Assembly: GCF_023544665.1 (NCBI RefSeq)
Contig: NZ_JAMJFL010000024.1
Coordinates: 1 to 64,000, forward strand
Direction: 5' to 3'
Source: Streptomyces sp. YS415
GTDB taxonomy: Bacteria > Actinomycetota > Actinomycetes > Streptomycetales > Streptomycetaceae
Length of the DNA stretch: 64,000 nt
The notes under the pieces are model-generated. The model was not told where the DNA came from and did no database searches. It saw only the letters and a program-made list of their open reading frames with translations. Shown piece after piece: positions 9,679 through 18,384 of this stretch. Within the stretch, counting starts at the first letter, position 1. Every line of letters starts with the position of its first letter. The position numbers and the translations under genes were made by a program.

Positions 9679-12258
9679 CTACTCGGTCGCGATCGCGTTC
9701 AGCACGTTCATCCGGCCCGCCCGGAACGCCGGGATCAGGGCCGCGAACAGGCCCACGAAGGCCGAGCCGATGAAGACGCCGCCGATGGTGCCCCAGGGGA
9801 TCTCCAGGACCTTCAGGCCCTCCAGGGCGAGCAGCTGCTGGGCCGTCGCGCCCCAGCCCATGCCGAGGCCGAGGCCGAGCAGGGCGCCGAAGAGGGCGAT
9901 GACCACCGACTCCATGCGGATCATGCGGCGCAGCTGGCGGCGGGAGAGGCCGATGGCGCGCATCAGGCCGATCTCGCGGGTCCGCTCCACCACCGACAGG
10001 GCCAGGGTGTTCACGACACCGAGGATCGCAACGATGATCGCGAGGGCCAGCAGGCCGTAGATCATGTTGAGCAGCTGGCCGATCTGGTCCTTCAGGGCTT
10101 CCTTGTAGTCGGTCTGGTCGCGCACGGTGTACTGCGGGTAGTCGTGCAGCGCCGACTTCAGGGACTTGTACGCGGCGTCCTGCTGCCCGTCCTTCGCCGA
10201 GGCGAAGACCAGCTGGTCGAGCGGCATCTTGTCGGCCGGTACATACTTCGCGAGCGTGGTGATGGCGATGTACTTGGAGCCGGCGTCGATGACGACGTCG
10301 CTGCTGGTGATCGCCCGGACCGTCAGGTCGGCCGTGGCGCCGTCCTTGAAGGCCACCTCGATCTTCGAGCCGAGCTCGACGTCGTGGTCCTTGGCGAACT
10401 TCTCGTCGACGGACATCGAGTCGGGCTTGTAGGCGTCGGCGAGGCTGCCGGCGACCGTCTCGGTGCGCAGGTCCTCGGCGTACGTCGGGTCGGCCGCGGT
10501 GATGTCGGTGTTCTTGAGCGTCTTGCCGTCGGGGGTGGTGTAGTCCACCTCGGCGATCTTGTACTGGGTGACGTGCTCGAGGCCCGGGGTCGCCTTGGCC
10601 GCCTTCACGGCCTCGGGGGTGACCAGCTGGCCGCTGTCGGACTGGATGATGAAGTCCGTGCCGACGGTCTTGTCGAGCTGGTCGGTCGCCGAGGCGACCA
10701 TCGAGGAGCCGACCACCGACAGGCAGGCGACCAGCGCGAGGCCGATCATCAGGGCGGCGCCGGTGGCTCCCGTACGGCGCGGGTTGCGCAGCGCGTTGCG
10801 CTCGGCCATGCGGCCGACGGGGCCGAACATCCGCAGGACCAGGGCGCCCAGGACCCGCACCACCCCGCCCGCCAGGAGCGGGCCGATCACGACGAAGCCG
10901 ATCAGCGTCAGGACGATGCCGAGGCCGAGCCAGAGCGAGCCCTCCTTGGCCTTGTCGGCGGAGGCGGCGAGGTAGAGGCCGTAGCCGCCGCCCGCGGTGA
11001 GCAGCGTGCCCAGGACGGCCCGCACCCGGCCCGCCTTGGCGTCCGCCGGGGCCCCCGCGTCCCGCAGGGCGGCCATCGGGGAGACCTTGCCCGCGCGGCG
11101 GGCCGGCAGATAGGCGGCGAGGACGGTGACGACCACGCCGAGGACCAGGCCGATGGCCGGGGTGGTCCAGACGATCGTCAGGTCCGAGGTGGACAGCTCC
11201 ATGCCCATGGAGCCCATCAGTTTCATCAGGCCGATCGCGAGCCCGACGCCCGCGCCGACGCCCAGCAGCGAGCCGACCGTGCCCAGCAGCAGCGCCTCCA
11301 CCAGCACCGACCGGTTGACCTGCTTGCGGCTGGAGCCGATGGCCCGCATCAGGCCGATCTCGCGGGTGCGCTGGGCGACCAGCATCGAGAAGGTGTTGAT
11401 GATCAGGAAGATGCCGACGAGGAAGGCGATCCCGGCGAAGCCGAGCATCGCGTACTTCATGACGTTCATGAAGCCCGCGACGTCCTGCTGGTTGGCGTCG
11501 GCGGTCTCCTTGGCCGTCTGCACCTTGTAGTCGCCGCCGGTCGCGGCGAGCACGTTCTTCTTCAGCTGCGCGTCGCTGACGCCGCTGGCCGCCGTGACGT
11601 TGACGTTCGTGTAGACGTCCGGCTCACCGGCGAGCGTCCGCTGGGCGGTCGCGGTGTCCAGGTAGAAGATCGCCGCGCCGGGGTTGGTGACCTCGAAGTC
11701 GGCGATGCCGGAGATCTTCGCGGTGTGGGTGCCGACGGCGCTGATCACGCCGATCTCGTCACCGAGCCGCAGGTCGTGCTTGTCCATGGTGTCGGCGTCC
11801 ACCATGACCTGGTCGGGGCCCTTCGGCGCCGCACCGGAGGTGATCTCCATGGTGCGGGCGTCGTTGCTGTTCCAGCTGCCGACGATGGTCGGGGCGCCGC
11901 TGGAGGGCGAGAGGCTGTCCTTGTCGCCGTCGACGACGGTCACGGAGGTGGAGAAGACGGTGCCCTCCGCCGACTTCACGCCCTCGGCGCCGCGCACCTT
12001 CTCCACCACGGTGGCCGGCATGACCGGCGGCTTGCCGTTGTCGGCGGTGGTCTCACCGGTGTCGGAGGCTTCCTTGGAGCTGACCGTCACATCGGAGGAG
12101 GTGGCGGCGAACAACTTGTCGAAGGTGGTGTTCATGGTGTCGGTGAACACCAGGGTTCCGCAGACGAAGGCCACCGACAGCATGACCGCCACGGCCGACA
12201 GGGCCATCCGGCCCTTGTGCGCGAAGAAGTTACGCATCGAGGTTCTGAGCACGGTCAT
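9679..12258 (-). CDS. ABC transporter permease, FtsX/MacB type (two fused permease units)
   Basis: 859 residues. An N-terminal membrane helix (MALSAVAVMLSVAFVCGTLVF) is followed by a large extracytoplasmic MacB-like domain (about 45-260), three FtsX helices (about 270-400), a central pair of helices, a second extracytoplasmic domain (about 500-720) and three final helices. The hallmark TREIGLMRAIG occurs in both halves, at the start of each FtsX core. This duplicated layout is typical of actinobacterial exporters of lipids, peptides or antibiotics. Its ATG overlaps the stop of the ATPase gene (ATGA at 12255-12258), so the two are translationally coupled. The substrate cannot be told from sequence. 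Confidence 0.95.
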   Translation of the reverse strand: MTVLRTSMRNFFAHKGRMALSAVAVMLSVAFVCGTLVFTDTMNTTFDKLFAATSSDVTVSSKEASDTGETTADNGKPPVMPATVVEKVRGAEGVKSAEGTVFSTSVTVVDGDKDSLSPSSGAPTIVGSWNSNDARTMEITSGAAPKGPDQVMVDADTMDKHDLRLGDEIGVISAVGTHTAKISGIADFEVTNPGAAIFYLDTATAQRTLAGEPDVYTNVNVTAASGVSDAQLKKNVLAATGGDYKVQTAKETADANQQDVAGFMNVMKYAMLGFAGIAFLVGIFLIINTFSMLVAQRTREIGLMRAIGSSRKQVNRSVLVEALLLGTVGSLLGVGAGVGLAIGLMKLMGSMGMELSTSDLTIVWTTPAIGLVLGVVVTVLAAYLPARRAGKVSPMAALRDAGAPADAKAGRVRAVLGTLLTAGGGYGLYLAASADKAKEGSLWLGLGIVLTLIGFVVIGPLLAGGVVRVLGALVLRMFGPVGRMAERNALRNPRRTGATGAALMIGLALVACLSVVGSSMVASATDQLDKTVGTDFIIQSDSGQLVTPEAVKAAKATPGLEHVTQYKIAEVDYTTPDGKTLKNTDITAADPTYAEDLRTETVAGSLADAYKPDSMSVDEKFAKDHDVELGSKIEVAFKDGATADLTVRAITSSDVVIDAGSKYIAITTLAKYVPADKMPLDQLVFASAKDGQQDAAYKSLKSALHDYPQYTVRDQTDYKEALKDQIGQLLNMIYGLLALAIIVAILGVVNTLALSVVERTREIGLMRAIGLSRRQLRRMIRMESVVIALFGALLGLGLGMGWGATAQQLLALEGLKVLEIPWGTIGGVFIGSAFVGLFAALIPAFRAGRMNVLNAIATE

Positions 12259-13043
12259 GACGTACGCCCCCGGGCGTCGAAGTCCTTCATGCGGTCCAGG
12301 ACGGCCTCGGCGGTCGGCTTGAACATCTCGTCGACGATGCGGCCGTCGGCGAGGTAGAGCACCCGGTCCGCGTAGGAGGCGGCCACCGGGTCGTGCGTGA
12401 CCATCACGATGGTCTGCCCGAGCTCGTCCACGGAACGGCGCAGGAAGCCGAGGACCTCGGCGCCCGCGCGTGAGTCGAGGTTTCCGGTCGGCTCGTCACC
12501 GAAGATGATCTCGGGGCGGGCGGCCAGCGCCCGGGCCACGGCGACACGCTGCTGCTGTCCGCCGGAGAGCTGAGTGGGCCGGTGCTTGAGCCGGTCGGAA
12601 AGACCCACGGTGTCCACCACGCGGGAGAGCCACTGCTTGTCGGGCTTGCGCCCGGCGATGTCCATCGGCAGCGTGATGTTCTCGAGCGCGTTCAGCGTGG
12701 GCAGCAGGTTGTACGCCTGGAAGATGAAGCCGATCCGGTCCCGGCGCAGCTGGGTGAGCTTCTTGTCCTTCAGCCCGGTGATCTCGGTCTCGTCCAGGTA
12801 GATCTGACCACTGGTCACGGTGTCGAGACCGGCAAGGCAGTGCATGAGGGTGGACTTGCCGGAGCCCGAGGGGCCCATGATCGCGGTGAACTGTCCCCGC
12901 GCGATGTCCACGTCCACATGGTCCAGGGCGACGACCCGGGTCTCCCCGGACCCGTAGGCCTTCACGACCTGGCGCGCCCGGGCGGCAACGGCCGTACGCC
13001 CTCCAGTGCCCCCGTGCCTGGGAATGGTTACGGCCGATGTCAT
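12255..13043 (-). CDS. ABC transporter ATP-binding protein (MacB/LolD type)
   Basis: 262 residues; ATG at 13043 with TAGGAGA at ideal spacing, which decides against the longer open frame upstream. Walker A GPSGSGKST, Q-loop FIFQAYNLLP, signature LSGGQQQR, Walker B IIFGDEPT and H-loop MVTHDP are all intact. The sequence is of the LolD/MacB class that pairs with FtsX-type permeases. It is first in a two-gene operon with the permease. The 349-bp upstream region is shared with the divergent MFS exporter. Confidence 0.97.
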   Translation of the reverse strand: MTSAVTIPRHGGTGGRTAVAARARQVVKAYGSGETRVVALDHVDVDIARGQFTAIMGPSGSGKSTLMHCLAGLDTVTSGQIYLDETEITGLKDKKLTQLRRDRIGFIFQAYNLLPTLNALENITLPMDIAGRKPDKQWLSRVVDTVGLSDRLKHRPTQLSGGQQQRVAVARALAARPEIIFGDEPTGNLDSRAGAEVLGFLRRSVDELGQTIVMVTHDPVAASYADRVLYLADGRIVDEMFKPTAEAVLDRMKDFDARGRTS

Positions 13044-13412
13044 GGTGAATCTCCTATGCAGGTCAACAAGTGCGGCGTGCGAAGCGGTACGACCATGAGT
13101 CTGGTCGCGGAAGGGGTCGTGGCGCGCTGGTGCCCAGCGCAGTCTTTTGCGGGGGAAAACCCCACCCCCGCGAGGCCGGTCAGCCGCCCCCCGACGGCGT
13201 AAAGCCAGGTTAAGGACCGGACCGGGGCCCCTTCGTCCTCCGCCGGGACGAACCCTCCCCGACCCCTGGTACGGAGGTACCCCTAGGGGCAGTGCACCTT
13301 TGGGCGGAGTCGTTCTCGGGGTCGCCTCCTCCCTCAGGCTCATCCCTGCCGCGACGTGAGGTTCAAGTGGGATGCTGTCGGGCGGCAGATAGGTGCAAGG
13401 GGAAGGCATCCT
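13044..13412. other. Intergenic region between divergent ABC exporter and MFS exporter
   Basis: No coding region is credible here. A 7-bp GC hairpin (GCGGGGG 13149-13155 with CCCCCGC 13165-13171) lies in the leader of the ATPase gene. A 10-bp palindrome CCCCTAGGGG lies at 13280-13289, roughly midway between the two genes, and could be an operator. I could not assign convincing -35/-10 pairs. Confidence 0.5.
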
Positions 13413-14927
13413 GTGAGCGGCGAGACGAGACCTGCGACCCGCGACGGCGCTCAGCGCACCGGGACCGAACGCCGCGGTGCGGTCGTGGCCGCCCTGATGC
13501 TGGCCATGGCGCTGGCCGCGCTGGACTCCACCATCGTCTCCACCGCCGTCCCGCAGATCGTCGGCGATCTCGGCGGCTTCTCCTACTTCTCCTGGCTCTT
13601 CTCCGGCTACCTGCTGGCCGTGACGGTCAGCCTGCCCGTCTACGGCAAGCTCTCCGACACCTTCGGCCGTAAGCCGGTGCTGGTGGCGGGCGCCGCCGTG
13701 TTCCTGCTCGGCTCACTGCTGTGCGCGCTCGCCTGGAACATGGGGGCGCTGATCGCGTTCCGGATCGTGCAGGGCCTCGGCGGGGGCGCACTGCAGGGGA
13801 CGGTCCAGACGCTCGCCGCCGATCTGTACCCGCTCAAGGAGCGCCCCAGGATCCAGGCCAGGCTGTCCACGGTGTGGGCGGTGTCCGCGGTGGCCGGCCC
13901 CGGTGTGGGCGGCCTGCTGGCGGCGTACGCGGACTGGCGGTGGATCTTCCTCGTCAACCTGCCCGTCGGGGCGGTGGCGTTGTGGCTGATCGTGCGTCAC
14001 CTGCACGAGCCGGACCGGAAGGCGTCCGGCGCGCAGGAACGCAAGACACGCGCGCGGGTCGACTGGGCGGGCGCGGTCGCGGTGTTCGCGTGCGGCGGCG
14101 TCCTGCTGACCGCGCTGGTCCAGGGCGGGGTGGCCTGGCCCTGGCTGTCGGCGCCCTCGATCGCCCTGCTGGCCACGGGAGGGGCGCTCGTGGCGGTCGT
14201 CGTCCTGGTCGAGCGCCGGGCCGCGGAGCCGATCATCCCGGGCTGGGTCTGGCGCCGCCGTACGATTGCCGCGGTCAACCTCGCCCTCGGCGCGCTCGGC
14301 CTGCTGATGGTCGCCCCGACCGTCTTCCTGCCCACCTACGCCCAGTCGGTGCTCGGCCTCGGCCCCGTGGCCGCCGGATTCGTGCTGTCGGTGTGGACGC
14401 TGAGCTGGCCGGTGTCGGCCGCCCTCAGCCAGCACGTCTACCGCAGGATCGGCTTCCGGGACACCGCGCTGCTCGGGATGGCGGCCGCGGCGCTGATCCT
14501 GTTCGCCTTCCCGTTCCTGCCGTACCCGGGCCAGGCCTGGCAACCGACGCTGCTGATGCTGCTGCTCGGGGGCGCGCTCGGGCTCTTCCAGCTGCCGCTG
14601 ATCGTGGGCGTCCAGTCGACGGTGGGCTGGTCGGAGCGGGGCACCACCACGGCCTCCGTGCTGTTCTGCCGGCAGACCGGCCAGACGCTGGGCGCGGCGG
14701 CCTTCGGCGCCGTCGCCAACGGTGTCCTCGCAACCCGCCTCGGCGGCGCGAGCGACCTGGACTCGGTCACCGGCGCCCTCGGCCCGGGGGCGGCGACGGA
14801 GGCGACGCGGCACGCCATCGCGGACGCGGTGCACGCGGTGTACCTGGGGGCGGCCTGCGCGGCGGCGCTGGCGTTCCTGGTGCTGCTGTTCCTGGCGCCG
14901 CGGAAGTTCCCGGTGCTCGGGGACTGA
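13413..14927 (+). CDS. MFS multidrug exporter, 14-helix DHA2 family
   Basis: 504 residues; GTG at 13413 with AAGGGGAAGG upstream, preferred over the ATG at 13356 because of the ribosome site. Diagnostic motifs are LDSTIVSTAVPQIV in helix 1 (DHA2 motif D), GKLSDTFGRKP in the 2-3 loop (motif A) and AVAGPGVGGLL in helix 5 (antiporter motif C). About 14 hydrophobic helices can be counted. The family exports drugs or dyes by proton antiport at the cytoplasmic membrane. It is divergent from the ABC exporter; no regulator gene is adjacent. Confidence 0.93.
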   Translation: MSGETRPATRDGAQRTGTERRGAVVAALMLAMALAALDSTIVSTAVPQIVGDLGGFSYFSWLFSGYLLAVTVSLPVYGKLSDTFGRKPVLVAGAAVFLLGSLLCALAWNMGALIAFRIVQGLGGGALQGTVQTLAADLYPLKERPRIQARLSTVWAVSAVAGPGVGGLLAAYADWRWIFLVNLPVGAVALWLIVRHLHEPDRKASGAQERKTRARVDWAGAVAVFACGGVLLTALVQGGVAWPWLSAPSIALLATGGALVAVVVLVERRAAEPIIPGWVWRRRTIAAVNLALGALGLLMVAPTVFLPTYAQSVLGLGPVAAGFVLSVWTLSWPVSAALSQHVYRRIGFRDTALLGMAAAALILFAFPFLPYPGQAWQPTLLMLLLGGALGLFQLPLIVGVQSTVGWSERGTTTASVLFCRQTGQTLGAAAFGAVANGVLATRLGGASDLDSVTGALGPGAATEATRHAIADAVHAVYLGAACAAALAFLVLLFLAPRKFPVLGD

Positions 14928-15089
14928 GCGGGCCCGGCCCCGGTCGCGGGGTGAGGCCGGAGCGCGCGCCACAGCAGTCGGCGCTCTCGAAAAGTCGGAG
15001 TTAATCGGGGTAACACCCGAGGTCAGAGGCGTCGAAGCGGAAGTAAGCGCATACCGACCACTCAGTTTGCCGAAAGCCTCGCGGATCTT

Positions 15090-15105
15090 GCTACCACCGA
15101 GTAGC
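15090..15105. promoter_or_regulatory. Inverted repeat upstream of DUF485/symporter operon
   Basis: GCTAC (15090-15094) and GTAGC (15101-15105) flank a 6-bp centre. It lies about 75 bp before the DUF485 start, in the 254-bp gap after the MFS gene. It is a candidate operator; no promoter hexamers are convincing. Confidence 0.35.
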
Positions 15106-15181
15106 GTGCGTCACCCGCTCGACCGCCCCCCACCTCCCTGCGGTCCGCACCGGACCCGAGCCGCCACGCAAGGAGTACGGG

Positions 15182-15613
15182 ATGTCCCCCGACTCGTATC
15201 CGCCGTACCCGCACCAGCCCCAGCAGCCGTATGCCGGCTACCCCTGGCAGCCGTCGGCCCCCGCCGGCCCCCCGCAGCACCGCGCCCAGCGCCACCCCGC
15301 GCTCGGCCACCACAGCGATCTGCGCATCCTGCGCAGCGCCTACCGCTGGCAGCGGCGCACCGCCACCCTCACCGCGCTCGGCTACTTCGTGCTGTTCCTG
15401 ATCCTGTCGGCGACCGCGCCGTCCTTCATGACGAGCACCGTCACCGAGGGCCTGCCCACCGGACTGCTGCTCGCCCTGATCCAGCTCCCCGTCACCTGGC
15501 TGGCGATCGCGCTGTACGAGCACACCGCGCGCCGTTACGTCGACCCGCTCGCGGACCGCATCCGCAAGCAGGCCGCGGTGGACGCCCGGCGCGAGGAGGC
15601 GTCGCACCGATGA
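15182..15613 (+). CDS. DUF485 inner-membrane protein (symporter partner)
   Basis: 143 residues; ATG at 15182 after AAGGAG. A Pro/Tyr/Gln-rich cytosolic N-terminus (about 45 residues) precedes the DUF485 pattern: LRSAYRWQRRTATLTALGYFVLFLIL, a second helix, and ALYEHTARRYVDPLADRIR. DUF485 proteins (YjcH type) are encoded next to acetate/solute SSS symporters such as ActP. Here the stop overlaps the symporter start (ATGA), which supports a complex with it. Confidence 0.9.
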   Translation: MSPDSYPPYPHQPQQPYAGYPWQPSAPAGPPQHRAQRHPALGHHSDLRILRSAYRWQRRTATLTALGYFVLFLILSATAPSFMTSTVTEGLPTGLLLALIQLPVTWLAIALYEHTARRYVDPLADRIRKQAAVDARREEASHR

Positions 15614-17223
15614 CCACGCAGTTCAGCGGCGACGCACAGGCGATGTCCCTGGTGGCGTTCTCCGCCGTCGCCACCATCACCCTGCTGCTGTGCGTGATGA
15701 CCGGCCCCGACCGGGACGACCTCGACGAGTTCTACACCGGCTACGGCTCCCTGTCCGCCATGCGCAACGGCCTGGCCATAGGCGGCGACTACATATCCGC
15801 CGCGACCGTGCTCGGCACCACCGGCGTCATCGCCCTCTACGGCTACGACGGCATCGTCCTCGCCCTCAGCACGGCGCTGTCGCTGATGCTGCTGATGTTC
15901 CTGCTGGCCGAACCACTGCGCAACGCGGGCCGGTTCACCATGGGCGACGCCCTCGCCCGCCGGATGCCCGGGCGCAGCGTGCGGATCGCCGCGTGCGTGG
16001 TGACGATCGCCGCGCTGGTGCCGCTGATGGTGGTCCAGCTGGCCGGCACCGGGCAGCTGATGGCGTTCATCCTCGGCTTCTCCAACGACTCGCTGAAGAC
16101 GGGCTGCATCATCGGCCTCGGCGCCCTGATGATCAGCTACGCGGCGATCGGCGGCATGAAGGGCACCGCCCTCATCCAGATCCTGAAGATGGTGATGCTG
16201 CTCGGCTCCGGCGCCGTGGTCGCCGTCCTGGTGCTGAGCAAGTTCGACTGGAACCCGGCCACCCTGTTCGACGCCGCCGCCAAGGGAAGCGGGGTGGGTT
16301 CCGCCTTCCTCAACTCCGGGCTGCAGTTCTCCGGCGGGCCGCATCCGGGCCTCGACATGGTCAGTTCCCAGCTGGCCGTCGTCCTCGGCGGCGCCTGTCT
16401 GCCGCACGTCACCATGCGCATGTACACCGCCAACAGCGCCCGCCAGGTCCGCCGTTCGATGTCCTGGGCGGTGTCCACGGTCGTGCTGTTCGTGCTGGTC
16501 ATCACCGTCGTCGGCTTCGGCGCGACCGCGCTGATCGGGCGGGCGGTGATCGCCGGGGCCGACCCGCAGGGCAACACCGCCTATCTGCTCGGCTCGCAGG
16601 CCGCGTTCGGGGCCGAGGTCTCCGCCGCGGAGACGTTCCTGTTCACCACGGTCACCACGGCGATCTTCCTGACGGTGCTCGCCTCGGTCGCCGGAATGAT
16701 CCTCGCCTGCGCCAACACCCTCGCCCACGACGTCTTCGCCACCCGTCTGCGGGAGCTGTCGGGGCGCCGCGAGATGATGCTCGCGCGGCTGTCCGCGCTG
16801 GCGGTCGGAGCGCCGGCGATCCTCTTCGCCACGATGGTGCAGCACCGCAGTCTGCAGCCGCTGGTGACGCTGTCGTTCTGCCTCGGCGCCTCGGCCATCG
16901 CTCCCGCGCTGGTCTACAGCCTCTTCTGGCGCCGGTACACCCGCACCGGCCTGCTGGCCACGCTGATCGGCGGTTCGCTGGTGGTGCTGCTGATGATGCC
17001 GGGCACCAACCTGGTCTCCGGATCGCCCTTCTCCGCCTTCCCCGAGGCCGACTTCAACTGGTTCCCGTTCACCACGACCGGCCTGGTCTCCATCCCCGCG
17101 GGATTCCTGTTCGGCTGGCTGGGCACGGTGGCCTCGGGACGCCGCAAGGCCGAGGAGCAACGGCATCAGTACGAGGCCGTGGAGGGCTGGATCCTGGCGG
17201 GCGCGGTACGCCGCCAGGGGTGA
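15610..17223 (+). CDS. SSS-family cation/solute symporter (ActP-like)
   Basis: 537 residues with about 13 membrane helices. Sodium:solute symporter features include DEFYTGYGSLSAMRNGLAIGGDYISAATVLG near the N-terminus (equivalent to the G-DY(I/M)SAASFLG region of ActP/PutP), GMKGTALIQ and ASVAGMILACANTLAHDVF. Pairing with a DUF485 protein points to acetate or another short monocarboxylate (inference). The ATG at 15610 overlaps the previous stop by 4 bp. The C-terminus ends in a short charged cytosolic tail. A strong hairpin follows. Confidence 0.92.
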   Translation: MTTQFSGDAQAMSLVAFSAVATITLLLCVMTGPDRDDLDEFYTGYGSLSAMRNGLAIGGDYISAATVLGTTGVIALYGYDGIVLALSTALSLMLLMFLLAEPLRNAGRFTMGDALARRMPGRSVRIAACVVTIAALVPLMVVQLAGTGQLMAFILGFSNDSLKTGCIIGLGALMISYAAIGGMKGTALIQILKMVMLLGSGAVVAVLVLSKFDWNPATLFDAAAKGSGVGSAFLNSGLQFSGGPHPGLDMVSSQLAVVLGGACLPHVTMRMYTANSARQVRRSMSWAVSTVVLFVLVITVVGFGATALIGRAVIAGADPQGNTAYLLGSQAAFGAEVSAAETFLFTTVTTAIFLTVLASVAGMILACANTLAHDVFATRLRELSGRREMMLARLSALAVGAPAILFATMVQHRSLQPLVTLSFCLGASAIAPALVYSLFWRRYTRTGLLATLIGGSLVVLLMMPGTNLVSGSPFSAFPEADFNWFPFTTTGLVSIPAGFLFGWLGTVASGRRKAEEQRHQYEAVEGWILAGAVRRQG

Positions 17224-17233
17224 CGGAACCGGC

Positions 17234-17271
17234 CCGGGGGCGCCCGCGACCTGCGGCGGGCGCTCCCCCGG
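17234..17271. terminator. Bidirectional hairpin between convergent symporter and coiled-coil genes
   Basis: Arms beginning CCGGGGG (17234) and ending CCCCCGG (17271) pair over about 14 bp with a 2-nt bulge; the 3' arm ends directly before the stop codon of the convergent gene. Confidence 0.7.
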
Positions 17272-18159
17272 TCACTCCGCCGCGGCCCGGCCCGTCAGCG
17301 TGATCAGGCTGGCTCGTACGTGATCCATGTGGGCGCGTACGTCGTCCCAGCGCTCCCCGTGCTCGCGCAGCACGCGCTCGGTCTCGCTCGCGATCCGCTC
17401 CTCGCGCACCCGCGCCCCCGCGATCATCTCGGCGGCCCGGGCCCGCGCCTCCTCCTGACTGCGCCGCCCCGCCGCCTCCGCATCGGCGAGCGCCTGCTTC
17501 GCGTCGGAGAGCGCGGCCTCCGCGCGGGCCACCCGCTCGGCGTTGCGGGCGTCGGCCGCGGCGGCCCGCTCCTCGGCCTCGCGCTCGAACGCGGCCAGCC
17601 GTTCGGCATACTCCCTGGCCTGCTCGGTGAGCAGGGCGGTAGTGCGCTGCCGCACCTCGCGCAGGGCGCCCAGCGCCTCGCCGCGGCACTCCTTGACCTC
17701 GCGCCGGGCGGTGATCCGGATCTCGTCCGCCTCGGCGCGCGCCGCGAGCAGCCGCTGACGCGCACGCTCCTCCGCCTCGGCGCGCACGGAGTCGGCGTGC
17801 TCCTGCGCCGCGCCCTGCACGCTGTCCGCGTGCGCCCGCGCATCCTCCGTGAGGCGCCGCGCCTCCTGGCGAGCGCCCTCCCGCACCGCGGCGGCCTCCT
17901 CGGCACCGAGTTCGAACAGGCGCCGCGCGCGCTCCCCGAGGGCCTCGTACGTCTGGGGCGCGAGGCGGGCCACCGTCTCCCGCATCCGTACCGCCTCGGC
18001 CTCCATGTCCCTGGCGAGCACGGTCAGCCGGGCGGCGCGCTCCCACGCGTCGTCCCGGTCCTGGGAGAGGGCGGCGGCATACGCGTCGACCTGTTCGGGA
18101 CGGTAACCACGCCCCCGTACGGCCACGAAGCCGTGGGGCGGGACCGGTGTGCCGCTCAT
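17272..18159 (-). CDS. DivIVA-like coiled-coil protein (Scy/FilP-type relative)
   Basis: 295 residues; ATG at 18159 with GAGAGGGG upstream. The N-terminal GFVAVRGRGYRPEQVDAYAA is a DivIVA-type membrane-proximal motif. The rest is an almost uninterrupted Ala/Glu/Arg coiled coil (AEEAAAVREGARQEARRL, then repeated QARAEA-type heptads). Streptomyces relatives are often mislabelled cellulose-binding proteins; FilP and Scy, which organise polar growth, are the studied members. A cytoskeletal or polarity role is inferred. Codon bias and length look normal. Confidence 0.85.
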   Translation of the reverse strand: MSGTPVPPHGFVAVRGRGYRPEQVDAYAAALSQDRDDAWERAARLTVLARDMEAEAVRMRETVARLAPQTYEALGERARRLFELGAEEAAAVREGARQEARRLTEDARAHADSVQGAAQEHADSVRAEAEERARQRLLAARAEADEIRITARREVKECRGEALGALREVRQRTTALLTEQAREYAERLAAFEREAEERAAAADARNAERVARAEAALSDAKQALADAEAAGRRSQEEARARAAEMIAGARVREERIASETERVLREHGERWDDVRAHMDHVRASLITLTGRAAAE

Positions 18160-18289
18160 GCGGGAACCCCTCTCCATCAGACGGACGCAACATCATGATT
18201 TCGCGGCCATCTTCATGTATCAGAAAGAAAGGTACATAACGCGACACTCCGGTCATGGGTCACGCGCCGTCCGGGTCATGCACGTCCGG

Positions 18290-18329
18290 GGTACGAAGAA
18301 GCCGGTCCCGGTACGAAGAAGCCGGGCCC
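18290..18329. repeat. 20-bp direct repeat before terminator
   Basis: Two adjacent 20-bp copies (18290-18309 and 18310-18329) begin ggtacgaagaag and differ at one base. The second copy runs into the left arm of the terminator stem, so a local duplication near the hairpin is likely. Confidence 0.9.
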
Positions 18330-18351
18330 GGTCGTCCTGACCGGGCCCGGC
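18321..18351. terminator. Very strong 13-bp hairpin terminator
   Basis: GCCGGGCCCGGTC (18321-18333) and GACCGGGCCCGGC (18339-18351) pair perfectly around a 5-nt loop. It closes the leftward operon ending at 18385. Confidence 0.9.
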
Positions 18352-18384
18352 GTGCACGCGTGCGTGCCGCTCAGCGGCGGTGCG

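Noticed and set aside
9487..12357. 956-codon + strand open frame over the ABC permease
   Set aside because: His/Gln/Asp/Arg-rich shadow of the FtsX permease; no membrane segments and no ribosome site.
13280..13289. CCCCTAGGGG palindrome as a defined operator
   Set aside because: Only 10 bp, GC-rich and not aligned with identifiable promoter hexamers, so it is noted in the intergenic entry but not claimed as a site.
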